This document shows, piece by piece, positions 16,225-23,951 of a DNA stretch of 49,735 nucleotides. The stretch covers positions 1-49,735 of the forward strand of contig JAEESS010000010.1 in NCBI GenBank assembly GCA_016286445.1, in the 5' to 3' direction. The stretch comes from Bacillota bacterium (GTDB lineage Bacteria; Bacillota; Clostridia; Christensenellales; CAG-138). The notes beneath the pieces were generated by a model. The model made no database searches, was not told the DNA's origin, and saw only the letters and a list, made by a program, of their open reading frames with translations. Position 1 is the first letter of the stretch; each line of letters begins with the position of its first letter. The position numbers and the translations under genes were made by a program.

Positions 16225-18531
16225 ATGAAAAAGACAATTGCTTTGCTTCTGGCGATCGCAATGTTTGCGGCAGTCGCGGCGGCGTGCGCAGGCACGACGA
16301 ACCCGCCGGCAGAGCCGACGGCGGAACCTGCTGCGGAACCCACGGCGGAACCGGAAGCGCCCGTTGACACCGCGGCGACGGACAAGATGGCGGCGGACCG
16401 CGTTGCGGCGCTGATCGACGCGATCTATGTGCAGGAGCGCAACGAGAACACCGACGAGCTGTGCGCGGCGGCAAAGGCGGCGTGGGACGCGCTGACCGAT
16501 GCGCAGAAGGAACTCGTGGAGGGCGAGGAAGCCGATCCCGATTACTTCGGCAGAGACACCGGTGACGCGTCGAAGGACGATCCGAGAAACGCGGATGAGA
16601 TCGGCGAAAACGAGCTGCTGGTCGTAAGCTTCGGCACGTCGTTCAACGACAGCCGCGCCGAGGACATCGGCGGCATCGAGGCGGCGCTTGCCGCGGCGTA
16701 TCCGGACTGGTCGGTGCGCAGAGCGTTCACCGCGCAGATCATCATCAACCACGTCCAGGCGCGCGACGGCGAATTTATCGATAACATGGATCAGGCGCTG
16801 GAGCGCGCTGTGAAGAACGGCGTCAAGAACCTCGTGGTCCAGCCGACGCACCTGATGCAGGGCGCGGAATACGACGAGCTTTGCGCTGCGGTCGAAGCCT
16901 ATCAGGACAAGTTCGAGACTGTGAGGATCGCGCTGCCTCTGCTCGGCACCGTCGGCAAGGATGCGGCGGAAGTCAATGCAGACAAGGAAACCGTCGCAAA
17001 GGCGGTCGTCGATGCGGCAGTGGAAGACGCGGCGTTTGAAAGCCTTGCGGCGGCAGACGAAGCGGGTATTGCGTTCGTGCTTATGGGACACGGCACCTCG
17101 CATAACGCGAAGGTCACCTATACGCAGATGCAGAACATGATGAACAACCTCGGCTATAAGAACGTCTTTATCGGTACCGTTGAGGGAGAGCCGGAGGAGA
17201 CCTCCTGCGAGAACGTCATCAAGGCAGTCAGTGAAGCCGGTTATAAGTATGTGATCCTGCGCCCGTTGATGGTCGTTGCGGGCGATCATGCGAACAACGA
17301 TATGGCGGATCCCGACGATCCCGAATCCTGGTACTCTATGTTCTCCGCGAGCGGTCTCTTTGACGAGATCGCGACCCAGATCGCAGGTCTCGGACGGATC
17401 GAGGCGGTCCAGGCGCTGTATGTGGCGCACACTGCGGACGCGATCCCGAACCCGGACAAGGAAGCGGCGGACAACGTTGCGGCGCTGATCGACGCGATCT
17501 ATGTGCAGGAGCGCACCGAGAATACCGACGAGCAGTGCGCGGCGGCAAAGGCTGCGTGGGACGCGCTGACCGATGCGCAGAAGGAGCTCGTTGAGGGTGA
17601 GGAAGCCGATCCCGATTACTTCGGCAGAGACACCGGCGACGCGTCGAAGGACGATCCGAGAAACGCGGATGAGATCGGCGAAAACGAGCTGCTGGTCGTG
17701 AGCTTCGGCACGTCGTTCAACGACAGCCGCGCCGAGGACATCGGCGGCATCGAGGCGGCGCTTGCCGCGGCGTATCCGGATTGGGCGGTGAGACGTGCGT
17801 TCACCGCGCAGATCATCATCAACCACGTCCAGGCGCGCGACGGCGAGTTTATCGACAACATGGATCAAGCGCTGGAACGCGCCGTGAAAAACGGCGTCAA
17901 GAACCTCGTGGTCCAGCCGACGCACCTGATGCAGGGCGCGGAGTACGACGAGCTTTGCGCTGCGGTCGAAGCCTACAAAGATAAATTTGAGAGCGTCAAG
18001 ATCGCGCTGCCGCTGCTGGGCGAAGTCGGCAAGGACGCGGCGGAAGTCAACACGGACAAGGAAACCGTCGCAAAGGCGATCACGGCGGAAGCGGTAAAGA
18101 CCGCGGGCTATGAGTCGCTCGAAGACGCAGCTGCGGACGGCGTTGCGTTCGTGTTCATGGGACACGGCACCTCGCATAAGGCGAAGGCCACCTATACGCA
18201 GATGCAGAAGCAGATGGAAGAGCTCGGCTATAAGAACGTATTCATCGGCACCGTCGAGGGTGAGCCGGAGGAGACCGCATGCGAAGCGGTCATCGAGGCG
18301 GTCCATGCGGCAGGCTATGACAAGGTCGTTCTGCGTCCGCTGATGGTCGTTGCGGGCGATCACGCGAACAACGACATGGCGGATCCCGACGATCCCGAAT
18401 CCTGGCTCCGTCAGTTCAAGGACGCCGGTCTGTTCTTTACGGTTGACGTGCAGATCGCCGGTCTCGGCAGAATTGCGGACGTGCAGGCGCTCTATGTTGC
18501 GCACACCGCGGAAGCGATGAAAGCGGAATAA
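16225..18531 (+). CDS. Exported lipoprotein with two tandem CbiK-type (sirohydrochlorin cobaltochelatase) domains
   Basis: 768 residues. The N-terminus (MKKTIALLLAIAMFAAVAAACAG) is a lipoprotein signal followed by an Ala/Pro/Glu-rich linker, so the protein should be anchored outside the membrane. Each half has a short helical module ending in DALTDAQKELVEG, then a complete CbiK domain beginning ELLVVSFGTSFNDSR. Residues equivalent to the metal ligands of CbiK/CbiK-P are present in both halves: His289 (GHGTSH), Glu320 (GTVEGEP) and His355 (GDHANND), and His647, Glu678 and His713. Typical CbiK is one cytoplasmic domain of about 260-300 residues; here it is exported and duplicated. Exported CbiK relatives exist: Desulfovibrio CbiK-P is periplasmic, and Porphyromonas IhtB is a haem-binding surface lipoprotein. 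It is the first gene after the B12 riboswitch. Capture or metal exchange of a tetrapyrrole or cobalt outside the cell is my inference. Confidence 0.9.
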   Translation: MKKTIALLLAIAMFAAVAAACAGTTNPPAEPTAEPAAEPTAEPEAPVDTAATDKMAADRVAALIDAIYVQERNENTDELCAAAKAAWDALTDAQKELVEGEEADPDYFGRDTGDASKDDPRNADEIGENELLVVSFGTSFNDSRAEDIGGIEAALAAAYPDWSVRRAFTAQIIINHVQARDGEFIDNMDQALERAVKNGVKNLVVQPTHLMQGAEYDELCAAVEAYQDKFETVRIALPLLGTVGKDAAEVNADKETVAKAVVDAAVEDAAFESLAAADEAGIAFVLMGHGTSHNAKVTYTQMQNMMNNLGYKNVFIGTVEGEPEETSCENVIKAVSEAGYKYVILRPLMVVAGDHANNDMADPDDPESWYSMFSASGLFDEIATQIAGLGRIEAVQALYVAHTADAIPNPDKEAADNVAALIDAIYVQERTENTDEQCAAAKAAWDALTDAQKELVEGEEADPDYFGRDTGDASKDDPRNADEIGENELLVVSFGTSFNDSRAEDIGGIEAALAAAYPDWAVRRAFTAQIIINHVQARDGEFIDNMDQALERAVKNGVKNLVVQPTHLMQGAEYDELCAAVEAYKDKFESVKIALPLLGEVGKDAAEVNTDKETVAKAITAEAVKTAGYESLEDAAADGVAFVFMGHGTSHKAKATYTQMQKQMEELGYKNVFIGTVEGEPEETACEAVIEAVHAAGYDKVVLRPLMVVAGDHANNDMADPDDPESWLRQFKDAGLFFTVDVQIAGLGRIADVQALYVAHTAEAMKAE
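16390..17463 (+). repeat. Internal gene duplication, copy 1 (1074 bp)
   Basis: First unit of a direct in-frame duplication inside the CbiK-type lipoprotein gene. The offset to copy 2 is 1074 bases (358 codons), and long stretches are identical or nearly so at DNA level, for example the ends of the helical module and the first 130 codons of the chelatase domain. Confidence 0.9.
17464..18531 (+). repeat. Internal gene duplication, copy 2
   Basis: Second unit of the duplication. It differs from copy 1 mostly at third positions and in the middle of the domain (around the YESLEDAAADG segment), while the ligand motifs GHGT, VEGEP and GDHANND are kept. The ends of the domain have also diverged (WLRQFKDAGLF against WYSMFSASGLF). 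Confidence 0.9.
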
Positions 18532-18558
18532 TCCAAAAAAGAAAAGGAAACCACAGAC

Positions 18559-19116
18559 ATGAAACGTATTTTTGCAGCATGCTTTGCGCTTCTGATGCTG
18601 GCGGCGTTTGCCGCCTGCGGCACGAAGCCGGAGCCCTCGCCCGCGCCGCTGCCCGACGCCGTCCCGACGGAAGCGCCGGAAGCCGAGCCGGAAGCGACCG
18701 AAATACCCGCGCCCACCGAGGAGCCCGAAACCGAATCGAAGATCGATCTTCCGGACGGCGTCTACACGGCGGAGTTCAAAACGGACAGCTCCATGTTCCA
18801 CGTCAACGAGGCGAACAAGGGCATGGGCGTTCTGACCGTCAGCGACGGCAAGGCGACCATTCACATCAGCCTTGTCGGTAAGTCGATTCTGAACCTGTTC
18901 CCGGGTCTTGCGGAGGACGCGCAGAAGGACGGCGCGGCGCTCCTGGAGCCGACGACGGATACCGTGACTTACGACGACGGCGAGACGGAGGAGGTCTACG
19001 GCTTCGACGTGCCCGTCCCGGTCATCGGCGAGGAGTTCGATCTGGCGCTGATCGGCAAGAAGGGCAAGTGGTACGATCATAAGGTGATCGTTCTGAATCC
19101 GGTTCCGCAAAACTGA
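18559..19116 (+). CDS. Lipoprotein of the B12-regulated surface module (function unknown)
   Basis: 185-residue predicted lipoprotein with lipobox near Cys20 (LAAFAACGTK) and a long Pro/Glu/Thr spacer (residues 22-60). A compact beta-rich domain follows, starting DGVYTAEFKTDSSMFHVNEA and ending with GKWYDHKVIVLNP. I do not recognise a named family with proven function. Similar domains occur next to iron- or cobalt-type ABC transporters of gut Clostridia as far as I recall. It lies 27 bases after the chelatase lipoprotein and belongs to the same riboswitch-controlled transcript, so binding of a corrinoid, haem-like ligand or metal at the surface is a reasonable guess. An AAAGGAAA site precedes the ATG. 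Confidence 0.75.
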   Translation: MKRIFAACFALLMLAAFAACGTKPEPSPAPLPDAVPTEAPEAEPEATEIPAPTEEPETESKIDLPDGVYTAEFKTDSSMFHVNEANKGMGVLTVSDGKATIHISLVGKSILNLFPGLAEDAQKDGAALLEPTTDTVTYDDGETEEVYGFDVPVPVIGEEFDLALIGKKGKWYDHKVIVLNPVPQN

Positions 19117-19119
19117 CGC

Positions 19120-19148
19120 TTGCGGTTCCTGCAAAAGATGTGTAGAAT
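19120..19148 (+). promoter_or_regulatory. Possible internal promoter in the B12 operon
   Basis: TTGCGG (19120-19125), 17 bases and TAGAAT (19143-19148) lie in the 104-base gap after the first small lipoprotein gene. It would give the transporter and cbi genes some riboswitch-independent transcription. Confidence 0.4.
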
Positions 19149-19158
19149 GAAAGTACGG

Positions 19159-19199
19159 ACGGCGGCACGGCGCACACAAAAAAAGTGCCGCGCCGCCGG
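19159..19199 (+). other. Strong GC-rich hairpin in the leader of the second small lipoprotein gene
   Basis: GGCGGCACGGC (from 19161) faces GCCGCGCCGCC (to about 19198) around an A-rich loop, with an alternative CGGCAC/GTGCCG pairing. No T-run follows, so it is not a standard terminator. It could stabilise a processed mRNA end or act as an attenuating structure just before the ribosome binding site (GGAGGGG, 19211-19217). Confidence 0.5.
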
Positions 19200-19220
19200 T
19201 TGTGTTTAGCGGAGGGGTTT

Positions 19221-19625
19221 ATGAAAAAGAGGATTTTGGTTTCGGTTCTTGCAGCGGTGCTGTTGCTTGTTTCGATCGGCTGTGCAAAGAACGCACTGCC
19301 GAAGGAAGGCACCTATCTCGTGGACGTCACGCTGGAAGGCGGTACCGGAAAGGCGAAGATCCAGTCGCCGGCGCAGCTGACCGTTTTTCAGGACGGAAAA
19401 GCGACGCTGATTGTGATCTGGAGCAGCGACAAGTATGATTACATGCTCGTCGGCGGCGAGCGGTATGAGCCCGCGATCCGGGACGGACACGCGATGTTCG
19501 CGATCCCGGTTGAAACGATTTACGAGCCGCTGAAGGTGATCGCGGATACCGTAGCGATGAGCGCGCCGCATGAGATCGAATACACGATCACGTTTGACGC
19601 GGCGTCCTTAAAACCCGCGGCATGA
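19221..19625 (+). CDS. Small lipoprotein, ABC-transporter-associated beta domain
   Basis: 134-residue predicted lipoprotein (MKKRILVSVLAAVLLLVSIG, then Cys21). One beta-rich domain follows, containing DVTLEGGTGKAKIQSPAQLT, WSSDKYDYMLVGGERYEP and ADTVAMSAPHEIEYTITFD. These motifs recur, to my recollection, in small unnamed proteins encoded beside metal or tetrapyrrole ABC transporters in gut Firmicutes. No biochemical function is known to me. The reading frame is open from 19185, but the ATG at 19221 follows GGAGGGG and starts a proper signal peptide. The stop overlaps the start of the substrate-binding protein gene in an ATGA, which ties it closely to the transporter. It could pass ligand to that protein. 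Confidence 0.78.
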   Translation: MKKRILVSVLAAVLLLVSIGCAKNALPKEGTYLVDVTLEGGTGKAKIQSPAQLTVFQDGKATLIVIWSSDKYDYMLVGGERYEPAIRDGHAMFAIPVETIYEPLKVIADTVAMSAPHEIEYTITFDAASLKPAA

Positions 19626-20779
19626 GGCGGCAGATCGCAGAAAAGATCGGCGCACTGCTTTTGTGCGCTGCTTTTTGCGTTCTGAGCTTTGCCTGCGGCG
19701 GGGCAAAAACCGACGGATCGGAGCATCCGGCGGGTCCCGCATGGGAAACGCTCGAAGTGCTTTCCGAAACGCCGGTGCGCTACGCGACCGAGTTTTCGAT
19801 CCGGCAGCTTTCCGACGGCTATGAGCTGATCGAGATCCCGGCGACCGGGAAGCTGCTTCTCGTGCCGGAGGGCATGGGAAAGCCCGCGGGATTGCCGGAG
19901 GACGTTTCCGTTCTGTACCGTCCGGTCGATCGGATCTATCTGGCGGCGACGAGCGCGATGGACTTTTTCCGCGCGCTGGACGGGATCGGTGCGGTGCGGC
20001 TGTCCGGCACAAAGGCGGACGGCTGGTCGGTCAGGGAGGCGGCGGACGCGATGGAGCGCGGCGACATGCTGTTTGCCGGCAAGTACAGCGCGCCGGATTT
20101 TGAGCTCATTCTGAAGGAACGCTGCAGCCTTGCGATCGAATCGACGATGATCTACCATTCGCCTGCGATCAGTGAGAAGCTCCGCGATTACGGGATCCCC
20201 GTGCTGATCGAGCGGTCGAGCTACGAACAGGATCCTTTGGGACGCATGGAATGGATCAAGGTGTACGGCGCGATCCTCGGAAAAGATGCCGAGGCGGAAG
20301 CCGCGTTCGACGCGGAGGTCAGATCGGTCGAGGAGATCGGCGATATTCCGAAGACGGGCAAGACCGTCGCGTTCTTCTATGTCACCGGCGCCGGCAGCGT
20401 GAACGTGCGCAAGAGCGGCGATTACGTTGTCAGAATGATCGAGACCGCGGGCGGCGCGTACGCGTTCCCGGATCTTTCGGACGGCAGCGCGCTTTCCACC
20501 GTGAACATGACGATGGAAAGCTTTTATACCGGCGCGAAGGACGCCGATATTCTGATCTACAACAGCACGATCGACGGCGAGATCTATTCGATATCCGAGC
20601 TTTTGGACAAAAGCCCGCTGTTTTCCGAGTTCAGGGCGGTGAAAAGCGGCGACGTGTGGTGCACGGGCAAGAACCTGTTTCAGGAGCCGATGGGCATCGG
20701 CAAACTGATCGCGGATTTTTACCGGGTGCTGTCGGGAGAGGGGACCGACGCGCTCGTATACTTACACAAGGTTGACTGA
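19622..20779 (+). CDS. ABC transporter substrate-binding lipoprotein (FepB/BtuF type)
   Basis: 385-residue class III-type solute-binding protein for iron-chelate or corrinoid uptake. It has a lipoprotein signal (lipobox LSFAC near residue 25), an N-lobe with the VDRIYLAATSAMDFFRAL segment, a connecting long helix region (PLGRMEWIKVYGAILGKDAE) and a C-lobe (GKTVAFFYVTGAGSVNVRKS). Its place directly before a FecCD permease and ATPase, under a B12 riboswitch, suggests corrinoid, cobinamide or another tetrapyrrole as substrate. The sequence alone does not separate this from siderophore binding. It is translationally coupled to the small lipoprotein before it. Confidence 0.88.
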   Translation: MRRQIAEKIGALLLCAAFCVLSFACGGAKTDGSEHPAGPAWETLEVLSETPVRYATEFSIRQLSDGYELIEIPATGKLLLVPEGMGKPAGLPEDVSVLYRPVDRIYLAATSAMDFFRALDGIGAVRLSGTKADGWSVREAADAMERGDMLFAGKYSAPDFELILKERCSLAIESTMIYHSPAISEKLRDYGIPVLIERSSYEQDPLGRMEWIKVYGAILGKDAEAEAAFDAEVRSVEEIGDIPKTGKTVAFFYVTGAGSVNVRKSGDYVVRMIETAGGAYAFPDLSDGSALSTVNMTMESFYTGAKDADILIYNSTIDGEIYSISELLDKSPLFSEFRAVKSGDVWCTGKNLFQEPMGIGKLIADFYRVLSGEGTDALVYLHKVD

Positions 20780-20794
20780 CGGAGGCGAGATCGG

Positions 20795-21838
20795 ATGCAG
20801 ACCCCCGGAACCGAACGGAATATTCAGAGAACACGGCAGGCAAGGACGATATTCGGCTTTGTACTGCTGTTTGTCGCTTTGCTCGGGTTTGCGTTCTGGA
20901 ACATCGCCGCGGGCAGCACGCCCATGTCGCTGCCTGAAGTGTTCGACGGGCTGCTGGATCCTTCGAGCCCGCACCGCGTGATCGTGATGGACGTACGCAT
21001 GGTGCGCATCGTTCCGGCGATCCTTTTAGGCGGCGCGCTGGCGCTCTCCGGCTTTCTCCTGCAGACTTTCTTCAGCAACCCGATCGCGGGTCCGTTCATC
21101 CTGGGCATTTCATCCGGGGCGAAGCTTGTGCTGTCGGTCACGATGATCGCGTTTTTAAGCCGCGGCGCAGCTATAGGCTCGGTCGTGCTGATCGCCGCCT
21201 CGTTCGCCGGCGCGATGCTTTCGATGGGATTTGTGCTCGCGATCTCGCACAAGGTCAAGCGCATGTCGATGCTCATCATCTGCGGCGTCATGATCGGGTA
21301 TATCTGCTCGGCGATCACGGAGTTTGTGATCCGGTTTGCCGACGATTCCAATATCGTCAAGCTCCATGACTGGGCAATGGGCAGCTTCGCAAGCATCAAG
21401 TGGGACAATGTGATCGTCATCGCGGCGGTCGTGCTGCCCGCGCTGGTGCTCGCGTTTCTGCTTTCAAAGCCCATCGGCGCGTATCAGCTCGGCGAGGTCT
21501 ACGCAAAGAATCTCGGCGTGAACATCACGGCGTTCCGGATCGCGCTGATCCTGCTTTCCGGCGTCCTTTCCGCATGCGTCACGGCATTTGCGGGACCGAT
21601 CTCCTTCGTCGGCGTTGCGGTGCCGCATCTGATGCGAAGGCTCTTTAGGACCGCAAAGCCGATCGTGATGATCCCCGCGTGTTTTTTGGGCGGCGCGGTA
21701 TTCTGTCTCTTCTGCGATCTCATCGCGCGTACGGCGTTTGCGCCGAATGAGCTTTCGATCAGCTCGGTAACCGCCGTGTTCGGCGCGCCGATCGTCATCC
21801 TCGTGATGCTCAAACGGCAGAAGGAGGACGGCAGATGA
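20795..21838 (+). CDS. ABC transporter permease, FecCD/BtuC family
   Basis: 347-residue inner-membrane permease with about nine to ten hydrophobic helices, typical of the FecCD family. Motifs include RMVRIVPAILLGGALALSGF near the second helix, NPIAGPFILGISSGAK, and GPISFVGVAVPHLMRRLF in the cytoplasmic coupling region that contacts the ATPase. GGAGG stands nine bases before the ATG. The gene overlaps the ATPase gene by four bases. It would function as a homodimer. Confidence 0.93.
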   Translation: MQTPGTERNIQRTRQARTIFGFVLLFVALLGFAFWNIAAGSTPMSLPEVFDGLLDPSSPHRVIVMDVRMVRIVPAILLGGALALSGFLLQTFFSNPIAGPFILGISSGAKLVLSVTMIAFLSRGAAIGSVVLIAASFAGAMLSMGFVLAISHKVKRMSMLIICGVMIGYICSAITEFVIRFADDSNIVKLHDWAMGSFASIKWDNVIVIAAVVLPALVLAFLLSKPIGAYQLGEVYAKNLGVNITAFRIALILLSGVLSACVTAFAGPISFVGVAVPHLMRRLFRTAKPIVMIPACFLGGAVFCLFCDLIARTAFAPNELSISSVTAVFGAPIVILVMLKRQKEDGR

Positions 21839-22965
21839 ACGATACCTACTACATTTCCGCAAACGGCATGACCGTCGGCTACGACGGCAAACCGCTGATC
21901 GAAAACATCTCCATCGGGGTCCGCCGCGGCGAGATCCTGACGCTGATCGGACCGAACGGCTCGGGCAAGTCCACGATCCTCAAAAGCATGATCAAGGAGC
22001 TTCGGCTGATCGCGGGCACGGTCGTGCTCGACGGACGCGATATGGAGGGGCTTCGGGAGCGCGACGTCGCGAAAAAGCTTGCGATCGTGATGACCGAACG
22101 GATCCGGGCGGAGCTTTTGACCTGCTGGGACATCGCTGCGACCGGGCGCTATCCGTACACCGGACACCTCGGACTTCTGTCGAAGGAGGACCGCGCGATC
22201 GTCGACGCGGCGCTCGAAACGGTGCATGCGAAAGACTTTGCGGATCGCCCGTTTGCCCGCATCTCGGACGGACAGCGCCAGAGGGTCCTGCTTGCCCGCG
22301 CGATCGCGCAGCAGCCGGAGATCATCGTGCTCGACGAGCCGACGTCGTTCCTCGACGTCCGGCATAAGCTGGAGCTTCTGGACATCCTGAAAACCATGGT
22401 GCGCGAAAAGAACGTTGCGGTCATCGTTTCGCTGCACGAGCTCGACCTTGCCGAAAAGATCTCGGACCGCGTCGTATGCGTGGCAAACGGCAGAATCGAC
22501 CGGTATGATACGCCGGAAAACATTTTTACAGACGACTATATCTGCTCGCTCTACGGCATCGAGCGCGGGAGCTTCCACGCGCTGTTCGGCAGCGTGGAGC
22601 TTCCCGCGGTTTCGGGCGAGCCGCAGGTTTTTGTGATCGGCGGCGGCGGCAGCGGCATACCCGCGTACCGCGCGCTGCAGCGGGCGGGGATCCCGTTTGC
22701 GGCGGGGATCCTGCCCGAAAGCGATCTCGATTTTCCGGTCGCAAAGGCGCTTGCGGCGGAGTTATACGCGGTTCCCGCCTTTTCGATCTCGAAGGACGCG
22801 GGGACAGAGAACGTGATCGGGCGCATGCTGGCGATCGGCAGCGCCGTTTCGACCGTACCCGCTTTCGGCGAGACCAATGCGGCAAATTTGAAATTGTATG
22901 AAGCGGCAAGATCGGCAGGGATCCTCACCGAGCTTGACGCGCTGATCGGGAGGACGGACGCATGA
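21835..22965 (+). CDS. ABC transporter ATPase (FecE/BtuD type) with extra C-terminal domain
   Basis: 376 residues. The first ~250 form a normal ABC ATPase: Walker A GPNGSGKST at 39-47, a signature region in which ISDGQRQR replaces LSGGQ, Walker B IIVLDEPTS, D-loop FLD, and switch His in VSLHELDLA. Residues from about 258 make an added Rossmann-like domain beginning QVFVIGGGGSGIPAYRALQR, of unknown job. The usual length of such ATPases is 250-270 residues. The extension recurs, to my knowledge, in ATPases beside cobalamin genes of Firmicutes and may sense a nucleotide or a pathway intermediate; that is inference. Overlaps permease and cbiB by four bases each. Confidence 0.9.
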   Translation: MNDTYYISANGMTVGYDGKPLIENISIGVRRGEILTLIGPNGSGKSTILKSMIKELRLIAGTVVLDGRDMEGLRERDVAKKLAIVMTERIRAELLTCWDIAATGRYPYTGHLGLLSKEDRAIVDAALETVHAKDFADRPFARISDGQRQRVLLARAIAQQPEIIVLDEPTSFLDVRHKLELLDILKTMVREKNVAVIVSLHELDLAEKISDRVVCVANGRIDRYDTPENIFTDDYICSLYGIERGSFHALFGSVELPAVSGEPQVFVIGGGGSGIPAYRALQRAGIPFAAGILPESDLDFPVAKALAAELYAVPAFSISKDAGTENVIGRMLAIGSAVSTVPAFGETNAANLKLYEAARSAGILTELDALIGRTDA

Positions 22966-23951
22966 CGCTTTGGCAGCTGACGCTTTTATCCGTCCTTTCC
23001 GGCTTTCTGATCGACTGCGCGATCGGCGATCCCGCATGGCTTCCGCATCCCGTGGTTCTGATCGGCAAGCTGATCTCACTTTCCGAAAAGGGTCTGCGGC
23101 ACATCTTTCCGAAAACCGACCGCGGCGCATTCCGGGCGGGGCTTGTGATGGCGATCCTTGTGCCGCTCCTGTCCGCGGGCGTAAGCTTCGGGATCCTGTT
23201 CGGGCTGTATCTGCTCTCTCCGTGGGCGTATTTTGCGATGAGCTCGATCATGTGCTGGCAGTGCTTCGCGGCAAGATGCCTTGCGAAGGAGGCGGGCAAG
23301 GTCGTAAAAGCGCTTGAAACGGACGGGCTTGCAGCGGGCAGAAAGCAGGTTTCGATGCTCGTCGGACGCGATACGGAGCGCTTATCCGAAGCGCAGGTGC
23401 TGAAGGCGACGGTGGAGACCGTGGCGGAAAACGCGTCGGACGGCGTGATCGCGCCGATGCTGTTTATGCTCCTGTTCGGCGCGGTCGGCGGGTTCTTCTA
23501 TAAGGCGATCAACACGATGGATTCGATGGTCGGTTATAAAAACGACCGGTATCTTTATTTCGGGCGCGCCGCGGCAAAGCTGGACGACGCGGCAAATTTC
23601 CTTCCGGCAAGGCTCTCCGCGCTTGCGATGATCGCTGCCGCGCCGATCCTGAAGCTCGATGGCAGGAACGCGTTCCGCATTTGGAAGCGCGACCGAAGAA
23701 AGCATGCAAGCCCGAACTCGGCGCAGACCGAATCGGTCGCGGCGGGCGCGCTGCACATTGAGCTTGCGGGGCCGGCAAGCTATTTCGGGAAGGTCCTGGA
23801 AAAGCCGACGATCGGCGACAGCGACCGTCCGATCGAACCGGCGGACGTCCGCCGCACATCAAAGCTGATGTACGGCGCGAGCGTTCTGCTTCTTGTACTA
23901 TCAGAAGCGGTCCTTCTGCCGCTCGCGTTTTTCGGAGGGCTCGGACTGTGA
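22962..23951 (+). CDS. cbiB: Adenosylcobinamide-phosphate synthase
   Basis: 329-residue integral membrane protein of the CbiB/CobD family. It attaches aminopropanol phosphate (or aminopropanol) to adenosylcobyric acid. Family motifs include IDCAIGDPAWLPHPVVLIGK, the ATVETVAENASDGVIAPM block, and NTMDSMVGYKNDRY. Four to five hydrophobic segments are visible. The length is normal. It overlaps both neighbours by four bases (ATGA at the start, GTGA at the end), so translation is coupled through the operon. Confidence 0.96.
   Translation: MTLWQLTLLSVLSGFLIDCAIGDPAWLPHPVVLIGKLISLSEKGLRHIFPKTDRGAFRAGLVMAILVPLLSAGVSFGILFGLYLLSPWAYFAMSSIMCWQCFAARCLAKEAGKVVKALETDGLAAGRKQVSMLVGRDTERLSEAQVLKATVETVAENASDGVIAPMLFMLLFGAVGGFFYKAINTMDSMVGYKNDRYLYFGRAAAKLDDAANFLPARLSALAMIAAAPILKLDGRNAFRIWKRDRRKHASPNSAQTESVAAGALHIELAGPASYFGKVLEKPTIGDSDRPIEPADVRRTSKLMYGASVLLLVLSEAVLLPLAFFGGLGL

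Noticed and set aside
16390-18531. Assembly duplication instead of a real tandem gene
   Set aside because: The two units differ at many third positions and in several protein segments, which an assembly repeat would not show.
16054-19179. Very long antisense open frame (over 1000 codons) opposite the chelatase and lipoprotein genes
   Set aside because: It is a codon-phase shadow of GC-rich genes: Arg/Val/Asp/His-rich composition, repeats that mirror the plus-strand duplication, and it runs through the riboswitch and its terminator. No ribosome binding site or family match.
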